Notes: a model not told the origin generated them from the sequence alone. 64,000 nt of DNA from Pseudomonas flavescens (GCF_013408425.1 NZ_JACBYV010000001.1:3596001-3660000), one strand, 5' to 3'. Numbered from the stretch's first letter, positions 9,380 through 18,709 are shown. Numbers and translations: made by a program.

Positions 9380-9499
9380 ACGGTTCTCCACGGCCCCTAC
9401 CCAGGGCAATACTGCGACACGCGCGGGGTGCGCGGACGGTGAATGGTAATGCCTTTGCCGCCTGTCAGGAATCGCGGGATGGCGACGGAGGCGACAGGC

Positions 9500-10054
9500 T
9501 CAGCCCCGCTTCGGCCATTCGCCACGCGTGATCCGATACAGCAGGTGCTGGTATAGCCGGTGACCGGGCGCCAGTGCCGGATGCTCGAAGCCGCCAGCCG
9601 GCTGCATGCCGAGCGCCTGCATGACCCGCTGCGAGGGCACGTTCACGGCGGCCGTGAAGGACACCACTTGCGGCAGCTCAAGGCGCACGAAGGCGCAGTC
9701 CAGGGCCGCTCGAGCAGCCTCCTGAGCGTACCCCTGCCCCCAGTGCTCCGGCAGCAATCGCCAACCGATCTCCACCGCCGGCGTGAAGGCGGCCTCGAAG
9801 CCGACATGGGCCAGCCCGGTCATGCCAATGAAGCGCCCGTCGTGGCGATGCCGCAGCGCCCAGAAGCAAAACCCATGCTGGCTGAAGTGCTGCTGCAGGC
9901 GCGCCAGCAATGCCTGGCTCTGCTCAAGGCTCAAGGGCGCCGGAAAATGGCGCATCACCTGCTCGTCAGCGCACAGGGTCGCCAGGTCGGCGAGGTCGTC
10001 ATCACGCCAGGCGCTCAGGTACAGGCGCGGCGTTTGCAGCTCGATCACATCCAT
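9500..10054 (-). CDS. GNAT acetyltransferase, RimJ/RimL type
   Basis: 184-aa cytosolic N-acetyltransferase. It opens with the strand ELQTPRLYLSAWRDDDL typical of RimJ/RimL-like enzymes (Acetyltransf_3). The acetyl-CoA loop is in EHWGQGYAQEAA, followed by the C-terminal FTAAVNVPSQRVMQALGM. The open frame runs 90 residues further upstream, but ATG 10054 begins exactly at the family start. It is divergent from the deacetylase gene with only 48 bp between starts, so the promoters must overlap. The acceptor is unknown. Confidence 0.85.
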   Translation of the reverse strand: MDVIELQTPRLYLSAWRDDDLADLATLCADEQVMRHFPAPLSLEQSQALLARLQQHFSQHGFCFWALRHRHDGRFIGMTGLAHVGFEAAFTPAVEIGWRLLPEHWGQGYAQEAARAALDCAFVRLELPQVVSFTAAVNVPSQRVMQALGMQPAGGFEHPALAPGHRLYQHLLYRITRGEWPKRG

Positions 10055-10102
10055 TTCGCTTCTCGTGCATACTGCCCAGGGTTCACCAAACGCCGCCATT
10101 GT

Positions 10103-11023
10103 ATGCCCCTGCCGCTGATCTACCACGACGACTACAGCCCGCCCTTTCCGGAAGGCCACCGCTTCCCGATGGAGAAATTCCGTCTGCTGCGCGACCACCT
10201 GGTGGACAGCGGCCTGACCCGGGATGCCGACCTGCTGCGTCCGCAAATCTGCCCCGCGGACATCCTCGCCCTCTGCCATTGCCCCGCCTATATCGAGCGT
10301 TACCTGAGCGGCGAGCTGAGCCATGAAGATCAGCGCCGTCTCGGGCTGCCGTGGAGCCCGGCGCTGGCACGTCGCACCGTGCGGGCAGTGGGTGGCTCGC
10401 TACTGGCAACCGAGCAGGCGCTGCAACATGGCCTGGCCTGTCACCTGGCGGGCGGCACCCACCACGCCCACTACGATTACCCGGCAGGCTTCTGCATCTT
10501 CAACGACCTGGCCGTGATCGCCCGCTACCTGCTGGAAAGCGGCCAGGCGCATCGCGTACTGATCTTCGATTGCGACGTCCACCAGGGCGACGGCACCGCG
10601 CGGCTGCTCGAACACGTGGACAACGCCGTCACCGTGTCGCTGCACTGCGAGCAGAACTACCCGACACGCAAGGCCCGCAGCGACTGGGACATCCCACTGC
10701 CTCGTGGCCTGGGCGACCGCGACTACCTGAAAGTCGTCGACGACACCCTCGACTACCTGCTGCCCCTCTATCAGCCGGATATCGTGCTCTATGACGCCGG
10801 CGTCGACGTGCACCGCGACGATGCCCTCGGCTATCTGCAACTCAGCGACGCCGGCCTGGCTGCCCGCGACGAAGCCGTGCTGCATCATTGCCTGGGCCGC
10901 GACATTCCAGTGGTCGGCGTGATCGGTGGCGGCTACAGCAAGGATCGCCACGCCCTGGCCCGCCGCCATGGCATTCTCCATCACAGCGCCGCGCGGGTAT
11001 GGCAGCAACGAGGGCTCGGGTAG
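10103..11023 (+). CDS. Histone-deacetylase-superfamily amidohydrolase
   Basis: 306-aa member of the class II HDAC / acetoin utilisation / acetylpolyamine amidohydrolase superfamily, acting in the cytosol on acetylated amines or lysines. It carries the catalytic His pair (GGTHHAHYDYPAGFCIFNDL), zinc ligands in FDCDVHQGDGT and the later Asp (DAGVDVHRDD), and the Gly-rich VIGGGY motif. The 306-residue length is that of single-domain bacterial HDAC-like proteins. ATG 10103 matches the family N terminus (PLIYHDDYSPPFPEGHRFPM). An acetyltransferase is transcribed divergently, so an acetylation/deacetylation pair is possible but speculative. Confidence 0.9.
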   Translation: MPLPLIYHDDYSPPFPEGHRFPMEKFRLLRDHLVDSGLTRDADLLRPQICPADILALCHCPAYIERYLSGELSHEDQRRLGLPWSPALARRTVRAVGGSLLATEQALQHGLACHLAGGTHHAHYDYPAGFCIFNDLAVIARYLLESGQAHRVLIFDCDVHQGDGTARLLEHVDNAVTVSLHCEQNYPTRKARSDWDIPLPRGLGDRDYLKVVDDTLDYLLPLYQPDIVLYDAGVDVHRDDALGYLQLSDAGLAARDEAVLHHCLGRDIPVVGVIGGGYSKDRHALARRHGILHHSAARVWQQRGLG

Positions 11024-11129
11024 CTCCGCCCCCCGTAGGAAAGCACCCAGCTCACAGAATCACGGCCAACTGCTATCACCCGCCTCTGCCCACTGCTAGA
11101 GTCGCCGCCTTTCTCACAAGGATGTTTCC

Positions 11130-11630
11130 ATGCAAGCTCATGCCTACCAGGCGCCCGGCGCCAATCTCGAAGTAGAAAGCGTGTTCTGCCGTAATTGCGG
11201 CTCGCCCATCACTGCCACTGCGCAGACCTGCTCGCACTGCAGCGCCAACCAGAATCTCAACCCTCGAAGCAAGATCACCGCGGGTCTGCTCGCGCTGTTC
11301 CTTGGCGGTCTCGGTTTTCACCGTTTCTATCTGGGCCAGTGGTGGGGGCTGTTCTATCTGCTGTTCTGGGGCACCGGCATTCCCAGCCTGATTTCGCTGA
11401 TTGAGGCCATCGTATTCTTCTGCACCAGTGACCAGAAATGGAACGCCAAGTACGGGCGCACCAAGGGCAGTGCCTGGCTGATGGGCCTCGCCGGCGTCTT
11501 TGCCATACTGGTCATGATCGGTACCCTCTCTGCCATTGCCATCCCCGCCTACCAGAAATATGTTGAGCGGGCCAAAGCCGCCCAGGCCAGCATGCAACAG
11601 CAGGCCGAGCCACAATTGCGTCAGCAGTAG
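11130..11630 (+). CDS. Zinc-ribbon / TM2-domain membrane protein with pilin-like tail
   Basis: 166-aa inner-membrane protein. A four-Cys zinc ribbon (CRNCGS...CSHCS, about residues 19-37) is followed by a TM2 domain of two helices (ITAGLLALFLGGLGFHRFYLG, with the usual GFHRFYLG turn), then a third hydrophobic segment (LVMIGTLSAIAIPAYQKYVERAKAAQ) that resembles the N-terminal helix of type IV pilins. The C terminus is Gln-rich. AAGGAT lies 6 bases before the ATG. TM2 proteins have no settled role in bacteria. It is monocistronic between the deacetylase and the flavoprotein. Confidence 0.8.
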   Translation: MQAHAYQAPGANLEVESVFCRNCGSPITATAQTCSHCSANQNLNPRSKITAGLLALFLGGLGFHRFYLGQWWGLFYLLFWGTGIPSLISLIEAIVFFCTSDQKWNAKYGRTKGSAWLMGLAGVFAILVMIGTLSAIAIPAYQKYVERAKAAQASMQQQAEPQLRQQ

Positions 11631-11720
11631 CAAGCAACACGGGCGCCGACCTGTGCGGCGCCCATGCCCGATGGCGGAGCCTGCGTTAGAATGCGCGCCA
11701 GCCCAACTTCGCCAAATCTT

Positions 11721-12953
11721 ATGACCCAGAACTCCCTGTCCGCCGTCATCATCGGCGGCGGCCCCGCCGGCCTGATGGCCGCTGAAACCCTGGCGCTCAC
11801 CGGCGTGCGGGTCGACCTCTACGACGCCATGCCCTCCGTGGGCCGCAAGTTCCTCCTGGCCGGCGTCGGCGGGATGAACATCACCCATTCCGAAGCCTAC
11901 CCGGCGTTCGTCAGCCGTTACGGCGAGCGCCAAGGGCAGGTCGACGAACTGCTGCAAGGCTTCGACGCCGATGCCCTGCGCGCCTGGATTCATGGCCTGG
12001 GTATCGACACCTTCGTCGGCACCTCGGGCCGCGTGTTCCCCACCGACATGAAGGCAGCGCCGCTACTGCGCGCCTGGCTCAAACGCCTGCGCGAAGCCGG
12101 GGTGCACCTGCACACCCGGCACCGCTGGCTGGGCTGGAATGACGACGGCAGCCTGCGCGTGGGCACCCCCGAAGGCGAGCGCGCGGTCCACGCCGATGCC
12201 GTATTGCTGGCCCTGGGCGGCGGCAGTTGGCCGCGGCTAGGCTCCGACGGCAGCTGGGTCGCCCACCTGCAACGGGCCGGCGTGCCCATCGCCCCGCTGC
12301 AACCGAGCAACTGCGGTTTCGACGTGGCCACCTGGAGCCCGCTGTTGCGCGAGAAATTCGCCGGGGCACCGCTGAAGAACGTCGCCCTGGGTCTGAGCGG
12401 TGAGGCGCAGCGCCAGGGTGAGTTCGTGCTCACCGCCACCGGTATCGAGGGCAGCCTGGTGTACGCCCTGTCCGCCGGCATTCGCCAGCGCATCACCCGC
12501 GACGGTAGCTGCACGGTGCACCTCGACCTGCTGCCACAGCGCAGCGAAGACGCCTTGAGCAAGGCCCTGAGCAAGCCCCGTGGCTCGCACTCCATGGCCA
12601 AGCACCTGCATCGTCAGGCCGGGCTGGATGGCGTCAAGGCCGCGCTGCTGCGCGAGCTGACCGCCGCCGAGCACTACGCCGATCCCCAGCGCCTGGCCGC
12701 CTCGATCAAGGCCCTGCCCATCGAACTGCGCCAACCGCGCCCCCTGGAGGAAGCGATCAGCAGCGCCGGTGGCGTGCCTTTCGAAGCCCTCGACAAGGGG
12801 TTGATGCTGACCGTACTGCCCGGCACGTTCTGCGCGGGCGAAATGCTCGACTGGGAGGCGCCCACCGGCGGCTACCTGCTCACCGCGTGCTTCGCCAGTG
12901 GCCGTGTGGCCGGCCAGGGCATCGCCCGCTGGCTGCGAACCAAAAACCGATAA
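11721..12953 (+). CDS. BaiN/YhiN-type NAD(P)/FAD-dependent oxidoreductase
   Basis: 410-aa flavoprotein of the HI0933-like family. An FAD-binding Rossmann motif opens the protein (AVIIGGGPAGLMAAE), followed by GRKFLLAGVGGMNITHSE, the second nucleotide motif LALGGGSWPRLGSDG and the C-terminal FAD signature CAGEMLDWEAPTGGYLLTACFASG. All are characteristic of the subfamily first noted from Pseudomonas putida PP_4765. The start is ATG 11721; the frame is open upstream without family similarity. The reaction is not established for this subfamily. A glyoxalase-fold gene follows 21 bp downstream, probably in the same transcript. Confidence 0.9.
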   Translation: MTQNSLSAVIIGGGPAGLMAAETLALTGVRVDLYDAMPSVGRKFLLAGVGGMNITHSEAYPAFVSRYGERQGQVDELLQGFDADALRAWIHGLGIDTFVGTSGRVFPTDMKAAPLLRAWLKRLREAGVHLHTRHRWLGWNDDGSLRVGTPEGERAVHADAVLLALGGGSWPRLGSDGSWVAHLQRAGVPIAPLQPSNCGFDVATWSPLLREKFAGAPLKNVALGLSGEAQRQGEFVLTATGIEGSLVYALSAGIRQRITRDGSCTVHLDLLPQRSEDALSKALSKPRGSHSMAKHLHRQAGLDGVKAALLRELTAAEHYADPQRLAASIKALPIELRQPRPLEEAISSAGGVPFEALDKGLMLTVLPGTFCAGEMLDWEAPTGGYLLTACFASGRVAGQGIARWLRTKNR

Positions 12954-12974
12954 CCCCGGATCAGGAGGATCCCC

Positions 12975-13337
12975 ATGCTGACCAGCGTCGAACTCAAGAC
13001 CTTCATCCCGGCCAAGGACTACCCGCTCAGCCAGGCCTTCTACACCGCACTGGGCTTCAAACCCGGCTGGCAATCGGACGAGATGAGTTACTTCAGCAAC
13101 GGCGAGCACAACGCCTTTCTGCTGCAGAACTTCTACGTCAAGGAGCAGGCGGACAACTTCGTCATGCACCTGCTGGTCGACGACGTCGAAGCCTGGTGGG
13201 CCAACGTGCAGAAGGAAAAGCTCAGCGAGCGTTTCGGTGTGCGCACCATCGAACCGCAAGACCAGCCCTGGGGCATCCGCGAATTCATCATCTTCGACCC
13301 GAGCGGCGTGCTGTGGCGGATCGGGCAGAATATCTGA
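12975..13337 (+). CDS. VOC-family (glyoxalase-fold) protein
   Basis: 120-aa protein with one pair of beta-alpha-beta-beta-beta units (LTSVELKTFIPAKDYPLSQAFYTALGFK and the C-terminal PWGIREFIIFDPSGVLWRIGQ). AGGAG lies 5-9 bases before the ATG. VOC members include glyoxalases, resistance proteins and dioxygenases. This one keeps few obvious metal-ligand residues, a Glu in REFIIFDPSG being the best candidate, so the function is open. It follows the flavoprotein by 21 bp. Confidence 0.85.
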   Translation: MLTSVELKTFIPAKDYPLSQAFYTALGFKPGWQSDEMSYFSNGEHNAFLLQNFYVKEQADNFVMHLLVDDVEAWWANVQKEKLSERFGVRTIEPQDQPWGIREFIIFDPSGVLWRIGQNI

Positions 13338-13357
13338 GCGGAAAAAAGCACGAAGCC

Positions 13358-13393
13358 TGAATTGAGCGCAGCGATACCCAGGAGCGCTCTCGC
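13358..13393. repeat. REP-like element, copy 1
   Basis: Contains TTGAGCGCAGCGATACCCAGGAGCG, close to the copy at 22361-22406 and to the inverse complement at 15285-15310. These recurring GAGCG(C/A)AGCGATA(C)CC sequences between genes are typical extragenic palindromic elements. They can form small hairpins at 3' ends; here the element sits between two convergent genes. Confidence 0.55.
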
Positions 13394-13403
13394 AATGCGC
13401 CGT

Positions 13404-13859
13404 CTAGCTTTCGAGCGAAATCGTCTTTCGAAAGAACACCCGGGCGTAACCGTCCTCAACTGCCCGGCGCGTTTCCCGGTACCCCAAACGCGGGTAGAAG
13501 AGGATGTTCTCGGTCATCCGCTCGTTGGTGTACAGCTCGATGGCCACGCAACCCAGTTCCCGAGCCTGGTCTTCGGCGAAGCCCATCAGTTGCCTGCCCA
13601 GCCCCTGGCCACGGGCCTGATTGCAGACCGCGACGTTCTGCACATGCAGCACATCGCCCTCATGCTCCAGCACCAAAACGCCCCTCACCGCACCGTCCGC
13701 CTCCAATACGAACACCCTGTACCCTGCAATGACCTGGCGATAGTCATCGAGCATCGGCGCCGGCTGCCTGCCGATCCGTGGAATATAGGGGGCGTAGGCG
13801 TCGTGGACTATCGCGGTGATCGCGTCGACATCCACCTCCCTGGCGCGGCGTATCAGCAT
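13404..13859 (-). CDS. GNAT acetyltransferase
   Basis: 151-aa single-domain acetyltransferase. It has an N-terminal MLIRRAREVDVDAITAIVHDAY, the strand VQNVAVCNQARGQGLGRQLM carrying the Q/RxxGxG/A acetyl-CoA loop, and a C-terminal FYPRLGYRETRRAVEDGYARVFFRK. Its ATG shares one base with the stop codon of the helicase gene (TAATG), so translation is probably coupled and the two form an operon. The acceptor is unknown. Confidence 0.85.
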   Translation of the reverse strand: MLIRRAREVDVDAITAIVHDAYAPYIPRIGRQPAPMLDDYRQVIAGYRVFVLEADGAVRGVLVLEHEGDVLHVQNVAVCNQARGQGLGRQLMGFAEDQARELGCVAIELYTNERMTENILFYPRLGYRETRRAVEDGYARVFFRKTISLES

Positions 13860-15187
13860 TAACGCCCGCCCTTCGGCTTGCCACCGAAACTCGGCACCTT
13901 GCGGATGGCCTTGACCGGCGGTGCGGCAGGTTCGTCGCTCTCCATCCAGCGGCCCAGGCTGCCGGACTTGCCGCCCCCGACCACCTTGGGCTTTTTCGGC
14001 TTCTTCGGTTTTTTCACCACCAGACCGCCAGCCATCGTCTGCGGCACACGGTGGTCGGGGATGAAGTCCGGCTCGTCGACGCGCTGCACGATCTGCTGGA
14101 TCAGCGCTTCGATGGCCGAGAGCAGTTGCACCTCGTCGGCGCAGACCAGCGACACGGCCTGGCCGCTGGCCCCCGCGCGACCGGTACGACCGATGCGGTG
14201 CACGTAGTCTTCGGCGACGATGGGCAGGTCGAAGTTGACCACCAGTGGCAGGTCATCGATATCCAGGCCGCGGGCGGCCACATCGGTGGCGACCAGCACG
14301 TCGACTTCGCCGGCCTTGAAGCGCTGCAGTGCACGCAGGCGGGTCGGCTGCGGCTTGTCACCGTGGATCGCATCGGCACGAATGCCTGCGGCCAGCAGTT
14401 CCTGCTCGAGTTCATCGACGCCCTTGCGGGTCTTGACGAAGACCAGCACCTGCGACCATTTCTTGCTGCGGTACAGGTGCAGGAACAGCTCGGCCTTGCG
14501 CTTCTTGTCGACCGGAATCAGCCACTGCTTGACCGACTTGGCGGCGGCGTTGCGCGGGCTGACTTCGATGCTCAGCGGGTCCCGCAACATTTCACCGGCC
14601 AGGGTGCGAATGGCCTCGGAAAAGGTCGCGGAGAACAGCAGGGTCTGGCGCTTCTTCGGCAAGGCGGCGAACAGGTCGTCCAGCTCGCGGGCAAAGCCCA
14701 GGTCGAGCATGCGATCGGCTTCATCGAGCACCAGCACCTGCAACTGGGAAAACTTCACCGCGTTCTGGCGGTACAGGTCGAGCAGCCGACCAGGGGTGGC
14801 GACCAGTACGTCGAGACCTTTGCGCAGCTTCATCATCTGCGGGTTGATGCTCACGCCACCGTACACCGCGTAACTGCGCAGGGGCAGAAACTGCGAGTAG
14901 GTCTGCACGCTTTGCTGCACCTGCTCGGCCAACTCGCGGGTCGGCACCAGCACCAGGGCGCGCACCGAGTTGCTGGCGACGGTCGGGCCTTCCATCATCA
15001 GGCGCTGCAGGATCGGCAGGGTGAAGGCGGCGGTCTTGCCGGTGCCGGTCTGCGCCGCGGCCATCAGATCGCGGCCGTTGATGATCGGGCCGATGGCCTG
15101 GGCCTGGACGGGCGTCGGGGTCTTGTAGTCGAGGCCGTCGAGGCAGCGCAGCAGGGGTTCGATCAGGCCGAGGGAAGCGAAGGTCAT
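13859..15187 (-). CDS. rhlE: DEAD-box RNA helicase, RhlE-like
   Basis: 442-aa ATP-dependent RNA helicase that remodels RNA duplexes in decay or ribosome assembly. It has the Q motif (TPTPVQAQAI), motif I AQTGTGKTAAF, motif II DEAD, motif III SAT, motif VI HRIGRTGRAG and a lysine-rich C-terminal tail (KKPKKPKKPK) for RNA affinity. ATG 15187 gives the RhlE-like MTFASLGLIEPLL start; a TTG at 15208 in the same frame is less likely. Downstream the stop overlaps the acetyltransferase start. Subfamily assignment (RhlE versus SrmB/DbpA) is by overall look. Confidence 0.88.
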   Translation of the reverse strand: MTFASLGLIEPLLRCLDGLDYKTPTPVQAQAIGPIINGRDLMAAAQTGTGKTAAFTLPILQRLMMEGPTVASNSVRALVLVPTRELAEQVQQSVQTYSQFLPLRSYAVYGGVSINPQMMKLRKGLDVLVATPGRLLDLYRQNAVKFSQLQVLVLDEADRMLDLGFARELDDLFAALPKKRQTLLFSATFSEAIRTLAGEMLRDPLSIEVSPRNAAAKSVKQWLIPVDKKRKAELFLHLYRSKKWSQVLVFVKTRKGVDELEQELLAAGIRADAIHGDKPQPTRLRALQRFKAGEVDVLVATDVAARGLDIDDLPLVVNFDLPIVAEDYVHRIGRTGRAGASGQAVSLVCADEVQLLSAIEALIQQIVQRVDEPDFIPDHRVPQTMAGGLVVKKPKKPKKPKVVGGGKSGSLGRWMESDEPAAPPVKAIRKVPSFGGKPKGGR

Positions 15188-15240
15188 GGCGGGCAACGTG
15201 GTGGGCAATGGAGATGCCGCACAGTTTATCCTGTCCGGGT

Positions 15241-15333
15241 AGCGGCCGCTCAGTTGCAGCGCGGCGCTACCCGGGGATGAACACCCTGGGTAGCGCTTCG
15301 CTCAACGCCAGGCCACGAGTTCCGGCATGCGAC
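15241..15333. repeat. REP-like element, copy 2
   Basis: Between the helicase and the TonB receptor. It contains GGGTAGCGCTTCGCTCAAC, the reverse complement of the GTTGAGCG...GCTACCC unit seen at 13358 and 22361, plus a second GCGGCGCTACCCGGGG arm, so two units face each other as in paired REPs. Confidence 0.5.
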
Positions 15334-17715
15334 TCAGAACTCACCGCGCAAGGTGAACATGTAGCTGCGCGGATCGCCGTAGTAATTGCCGCGGCGCAGC
15401 TCACCCACGGACTTGTAGTACGTCTTGTCGAACAGGTTCTTGGCATCGAGGCCAATCGTCCAGTGCTGGTCGATTTTCCAGGTGGCCAGGGCATCGTAGA
15501 CCGCACGACCGGCGTTGCTCACTTCAGGGCCGTAGGTATCGGTGCTGTAGCCACTCTGCGCGGAAACGGCGCCGCCGACGGTCAGGCGATTGAGCGCACC
15601 AGGCAACTGATAAGTGGTCGAGGCACGCAGCAAGTGCTTGGGCGTCTGGTAGTCGGTGGGGCCGCCGCTGGCCTTGCTGGTCTGGTTGAAGGTGTAGCCG
15701 GCTGCCACCTGCCAGCCGGACAGCAGTTCACCACTGGCCTCCAGTTCGTAACCCTTGCTGCGCTGGATCTCGGCATTCAGGTAGCACAGGCCATCGATGT
15801 TCGAATCGCAGAGCGCGCCACTGGGGTCTTCTGCCGCCACGTCGTCCTGCTTGATGTAGAACAGCGCAGCGGAGAGATTCAGGCGTCCGTCGTACAGCTC
15901 GCCCTTGATACCGGTTTCGTAATTGACGCCAACGGCCGGATCGAGCAGCGAGCCCGCTGCCGTGCGGTAATCGCTTTGTGGCTGGAAGATGTCGGCGTAG
16001 CTGGCGTACCACGACCACTGGTCGTTGAGGTCGTAGATGACGCCGACGAAGGGCGTGAACTCGTGATCCTGACGATTCCCTGCCTTGGTTCCGCTGAGGG
16101 TCTCTTCGGTCTCGTATTCGTACCAACTCAACCGTCCACCCAGCACCACGCTCAGTGGCTCGCTCAGGTACAGCCGCGTATTGGCGTAAACCCCATAACG
16201 AGTCTCGGCGCTGTCGTTGATCGACGTCCAGGCGGCACGCGTCGGCCTGGCCAATGCCTGATGGTTCGGGTCGAACACGTCGATGGCGCCGACGCCCGCA
16301 GCGGTATTGATATTGGCGTTCTTGCTGTACTGCTCCTCGCGGGACCAGTTGCCGCCGACCATCAGCGTATGGCGCAGGCCGAAGGCTTCGAAGCTGCCGG
16401 AAAGGTTGCTGTCGATACCGGTGTTGGTCACGTCATCACTGCGGTACAGCGTTCGGAACAAGCGCGAGCCCGTATTGGTGGCCGGGTTGATCGCGCCTTG
16501 AGGCAGTGCCGAACGCTGATCGAAGCCCCCTTCAGCGCGGGTCAGCGAGGTCTTGCTGGTCCAGTCCTCGCTGAGGCGATATTCCAGGTCGGCGAAAACT
16601 TCGGTCTGCTCGCTTTCGTGGCGGTTCCAGTCCTGCGCCAGCGAGGTGGAACGGGAAACGCCGAGGGCCTTGCCATTGCTGTAGCGCGGCAGGCCGAAGA
16701 TCGAGTAGCCGCTGGTGACGCCCGTCTGCCGGCGCAGGCCAACGGAAAGAGTCGAGGCGTCATTGAGGTCGGCTTCGACGATGCCGTAGAACAGCGGCTT
16801 GCGGCTGGCTTCGCGGTCGTAGAAATACTGGCGATCTTCGTAGGCCACCAAGGCACGACCGCGCAGGGTGCGGGACTCGTTCAGCGCGCCGCTACCATCC
16901 AGGTCCATGCGGTAGAAATCGTCGGAGCCGGCGCGGGTGGTCACCGAGAAGCGCGGCTCGGCAGTCGGCCGCTTGCGCACCAGATTGACCGCGCCGCCCG
17001 GGTTGCCGTTGCCGACCAGCAGGCCGGCGGCGCCACGAAGAATCTCCACGCGGTCGTAAACGGCGGTGTCCGGGGTCATCCAGCCGGTGGGGCTGTGAAT
17101 CACGCCGGGCATGCCATCGACCAGATAGGCATCGGCGCCCAGCTCGAAACCCCGGGAATTGTACTGATGGTCGCCGAAGTTGCGCGTCTGCAGGGTGATG
17201 CCCGGTGCGCTGTAGAGCACCTGATCCAGGGAGGTGAAATTACGATCGTCCATCTGCTGGCGGGTGATCACGCTGACCGACTGCGGGGTTTCACGCAACG
17301 ACTGCGCGCCCTTGCCCAGGGTGACCGCACGGGTGGTGTAGGAACCGCTACCCTCGGTAGCGCTGCTCGCCAGATCACTGCTGATGGTGGTGGCCTGCAG
17401 GTCGAGCGCGGCGGACGGCCCGTGCTCCATGATCAGCCAGACGTCGCCGCTGCGCTGCACCACCAGCCCCGAACCGGCGAGCAGACGACGCAACGCATCA
17501 TCGATGGCGAAGGTGCCCTTCAGCGCAGGCGCCGAGCGGCTTGCGACCAGGCGATCATCGACGGCGAGGGTCACCCCGGCCTGGCTGGCCAGCTGCTTCA
17601 GGGTGGCAGCCAGCGGTTGCGCCGGCAGATCCAGTTCGACGGGGGCTGCCTGTACGCCCAGTGCCAGCGTCAGGGCGCTGGCGGTGACCAGTGTTTTCAG
17701 GGATGTGCGCAGCAT
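15334..17715 (-). CDS. TonB-dependent siderophore receptor with STN signalling domain
   Basis: 793-aa outer-membrane transducer. It has a signal peptide (TLALGVQAAP), an STN domain at about residues 28-80 (LDLPAQPLAATLKQLASQAGV...) that signals to the anti-sigma factor, a plug domain with the TonB-box region and NPGGAVNLVRKRP, and a 22-strand barrel ending in the terminal aromatic motif YMFTLRGEF. It is of the FpvA/FoxA class of ferric-siderophore receptors. The open frame extends upstream, but ATG 17715 starts the signal peptide. It is transcribed with the fecR-like gene 76 bp upstream. The siderophore cannot be named from sequence. Confidence 0.92.
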   Translation of the reverse strand: MLRTSLKTLVTASALTLALGVQAAPVELDLPAQPLAATLKQLASQAGVTLAVDDRLVASRSAPALKGTFAIDDALRRLLAGSGLVVQRSGDVWLIMEHGPSAALDLQATTISSDLASSATEGSGSYTTRAVTLGKGAQSLRETPQSVSVITRQQMDDRNFTSLDQVLYSAPGITLQTRNFGDHQYNSRGFELGADAYLVDGMPGVIHSPTGWMTPDTAVYDRVEILRGAAGLLVGNGNPGGAVNLVRKRPTAEPRFSVTTRAGSDDFYRMDLDGSGALNESRTLRGRALVAYEDRQYFYDREASRKPLFYGIVEADLNDASTLSVGLRRQTGVTSGYSIFGLPRYSNGKALGVSRSTSLAQDWNRHESEQTEVFADLEYRLSEDWTSKTSLTRAEGGFDQRSALPQGAINPATNTGSRLFRTLYRSDDVTNTGIDSNLSGSFEAFGLRHTLMVGGNWSREEQYSKNANINTAAGVGAIDVFDPNHQALARPTRAAWTSINDSAETRYGVYANTRLYLSEPLSVVLGGRLSWYEYETEETLSGTKAGNRQDHEFTPFVGVIYDLNDQWSWYASYADIFQPQSDYRTAAGSLLDPAVGVNYETGIKGELYDGRLNLSAALFYIKQDDVAAEDPSGALCDSNIDGLCYLNAEIQRSKGYELEASGELLSGWQVAAGYTFNQTSKASGGPTDYQTPKHLLRASTTYQLPGALNRLTVGGAVSAQSGYSTDTYGPEVSNAGRAVYDALATWKIDQHWTIGLDAKNLFDKTYYKSVGELRRGNYYGDPRSYMFTLRGEF

Positions 17716-17791
17716 GAGGGGTCTCGTGATGATCTCGGATACCCCTTGACGGAGCAGGCTGCGAAAAGCCCAACCTGGAACGCGAAAATTT

Positions 17792-18709
17792 TCAGCGCGG
17801 CAGCAACAGGGTGCCGTCGGCACGCTCCTGCAGGCGTACCCCGGCAAGCTGCGGCAAGGCCTGAACGAATGCCTCGATATCGGCCACCTGTACCACGGCG
17901 GTGAGTGTCTGCGGCATGACCGGCTGCTCGAGGCGCAGCGGCTTTTCGCGATAACGGGCAAGGCCGGCCACCACCTCGCCCAGGTCGGCCTGCTCGAAAA
18001 CCAGGCTGCCGCTGCTGAAGCCAAAAGCGCCCGCCGCCTTGCGATCCGAACGCCGCAGCCCGACAGACTCACGATAAAGGCCGACCTGATCGGCGCCCAG
18101 CTCGATGCGCTGCTCGCCGCTGGTCATCGCGACCCGGCCACGGGCCACGCTGACCTGCACGCGCCGGTCGAACGTCTCGACCACGAAACGCGTCCCCAGC
18201 ACCCGCACCTGTGCCGCGCCGGCATCCACCACGAAGGGGCGTTGCGGGTCGTGGCGCACGTCGAAGATGGCCCGCCCACGCAACAGCGTCAGATGCCGCA
18301 CGCGATCATCGAAGAGCACCTGGATGCGTGTATCGGCATCCATCTGCACCTCGCTGCCGTCGGCCAGCTGCATGCGCCGCAACGCACCGATGCCGGTGAA
18401 CAGTTGCAGTTCCTGGCGCGCGGCATGGCGGGCCAGCAGCCAGGCACCCAGGCCGCCGAGCAGCAAGCCGCCGAGCATGCCGTTGCGCAGGAAGCGCCGG
18501 CGCCCGACGTTCTCCATGGCGCCAGCCAGGGCACGGGTCTGATCGGTGCTGGAGAAGTCGCCCCACAAGCGCTTGAAGCTGTGAAATTCCTGAGCGTTGC
18601 GCGGGTCGGCGGCCAGCCAGTTGGCGAATACCTGGCGTTCGGGGTGATCGTCCGGCAACTCGAGCAGTCGCGCGAACCAGTGCGCCGCCTCACGACGCCG
18701 CGCGCTCAT
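17792..18709 (-). CDS. fecR: FecR-type anti-sigma factor
   Basis: 305-aa inner-membrane regulator. The cytoplasmic N-terminal anti-sigma part (EAAHWFARLLELPDDHPERQVF...WLAADPRNAQEFHSF) is followed by a single membrane helix at about residues 90-110 (GMLGGLLLGGLGAWLLARHA), then the periplasmic FecR domain (IQVLFDDRVRHLTLLRGRAIFDV) and a C-terminal STN-like segment. Its ATG overlaps the sigma-factor stop by 4 bp, so the two are translationally coupled. It holds the ECF sigma factor and receives the siderophore signal from the receptor's STN domain. Confidence 0.9.
   Translation of the reverse strand: MSARRREAAHWFARLLELPDDHPERQVFANWLAADPRNAQEFHSFKRLWGDFSSTDQTRALAGAMENVGRRRFLRNGMLGGLLLGGLGAWLLARHAARQELQLFTGIGALRRMQLADGSEVQMDADTRIQVLFDDRVRHLTLLRGRAIFDVRHDPQRPFVVDAGAAQVRVLGTRFVVETFDRRVQVSVARGRVAMTSGEQRIELGADQVGLYRESVGLRRSDRKAAGAFGFSSGSLVFEQADLGEVVAGLARYREKPLRLEQPVMPQTLTAVVQVADIEAFVQALPQLAGVRLQERADGTLLLPR

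Noticed and set aside
15208..17904. 898-codon open frame on the plus strand opposite the TonB receptor
   Set aside because: Antisense shadow of the receptor gene; the receptor has full family motifs from STN domain to terminal aromatic residue.
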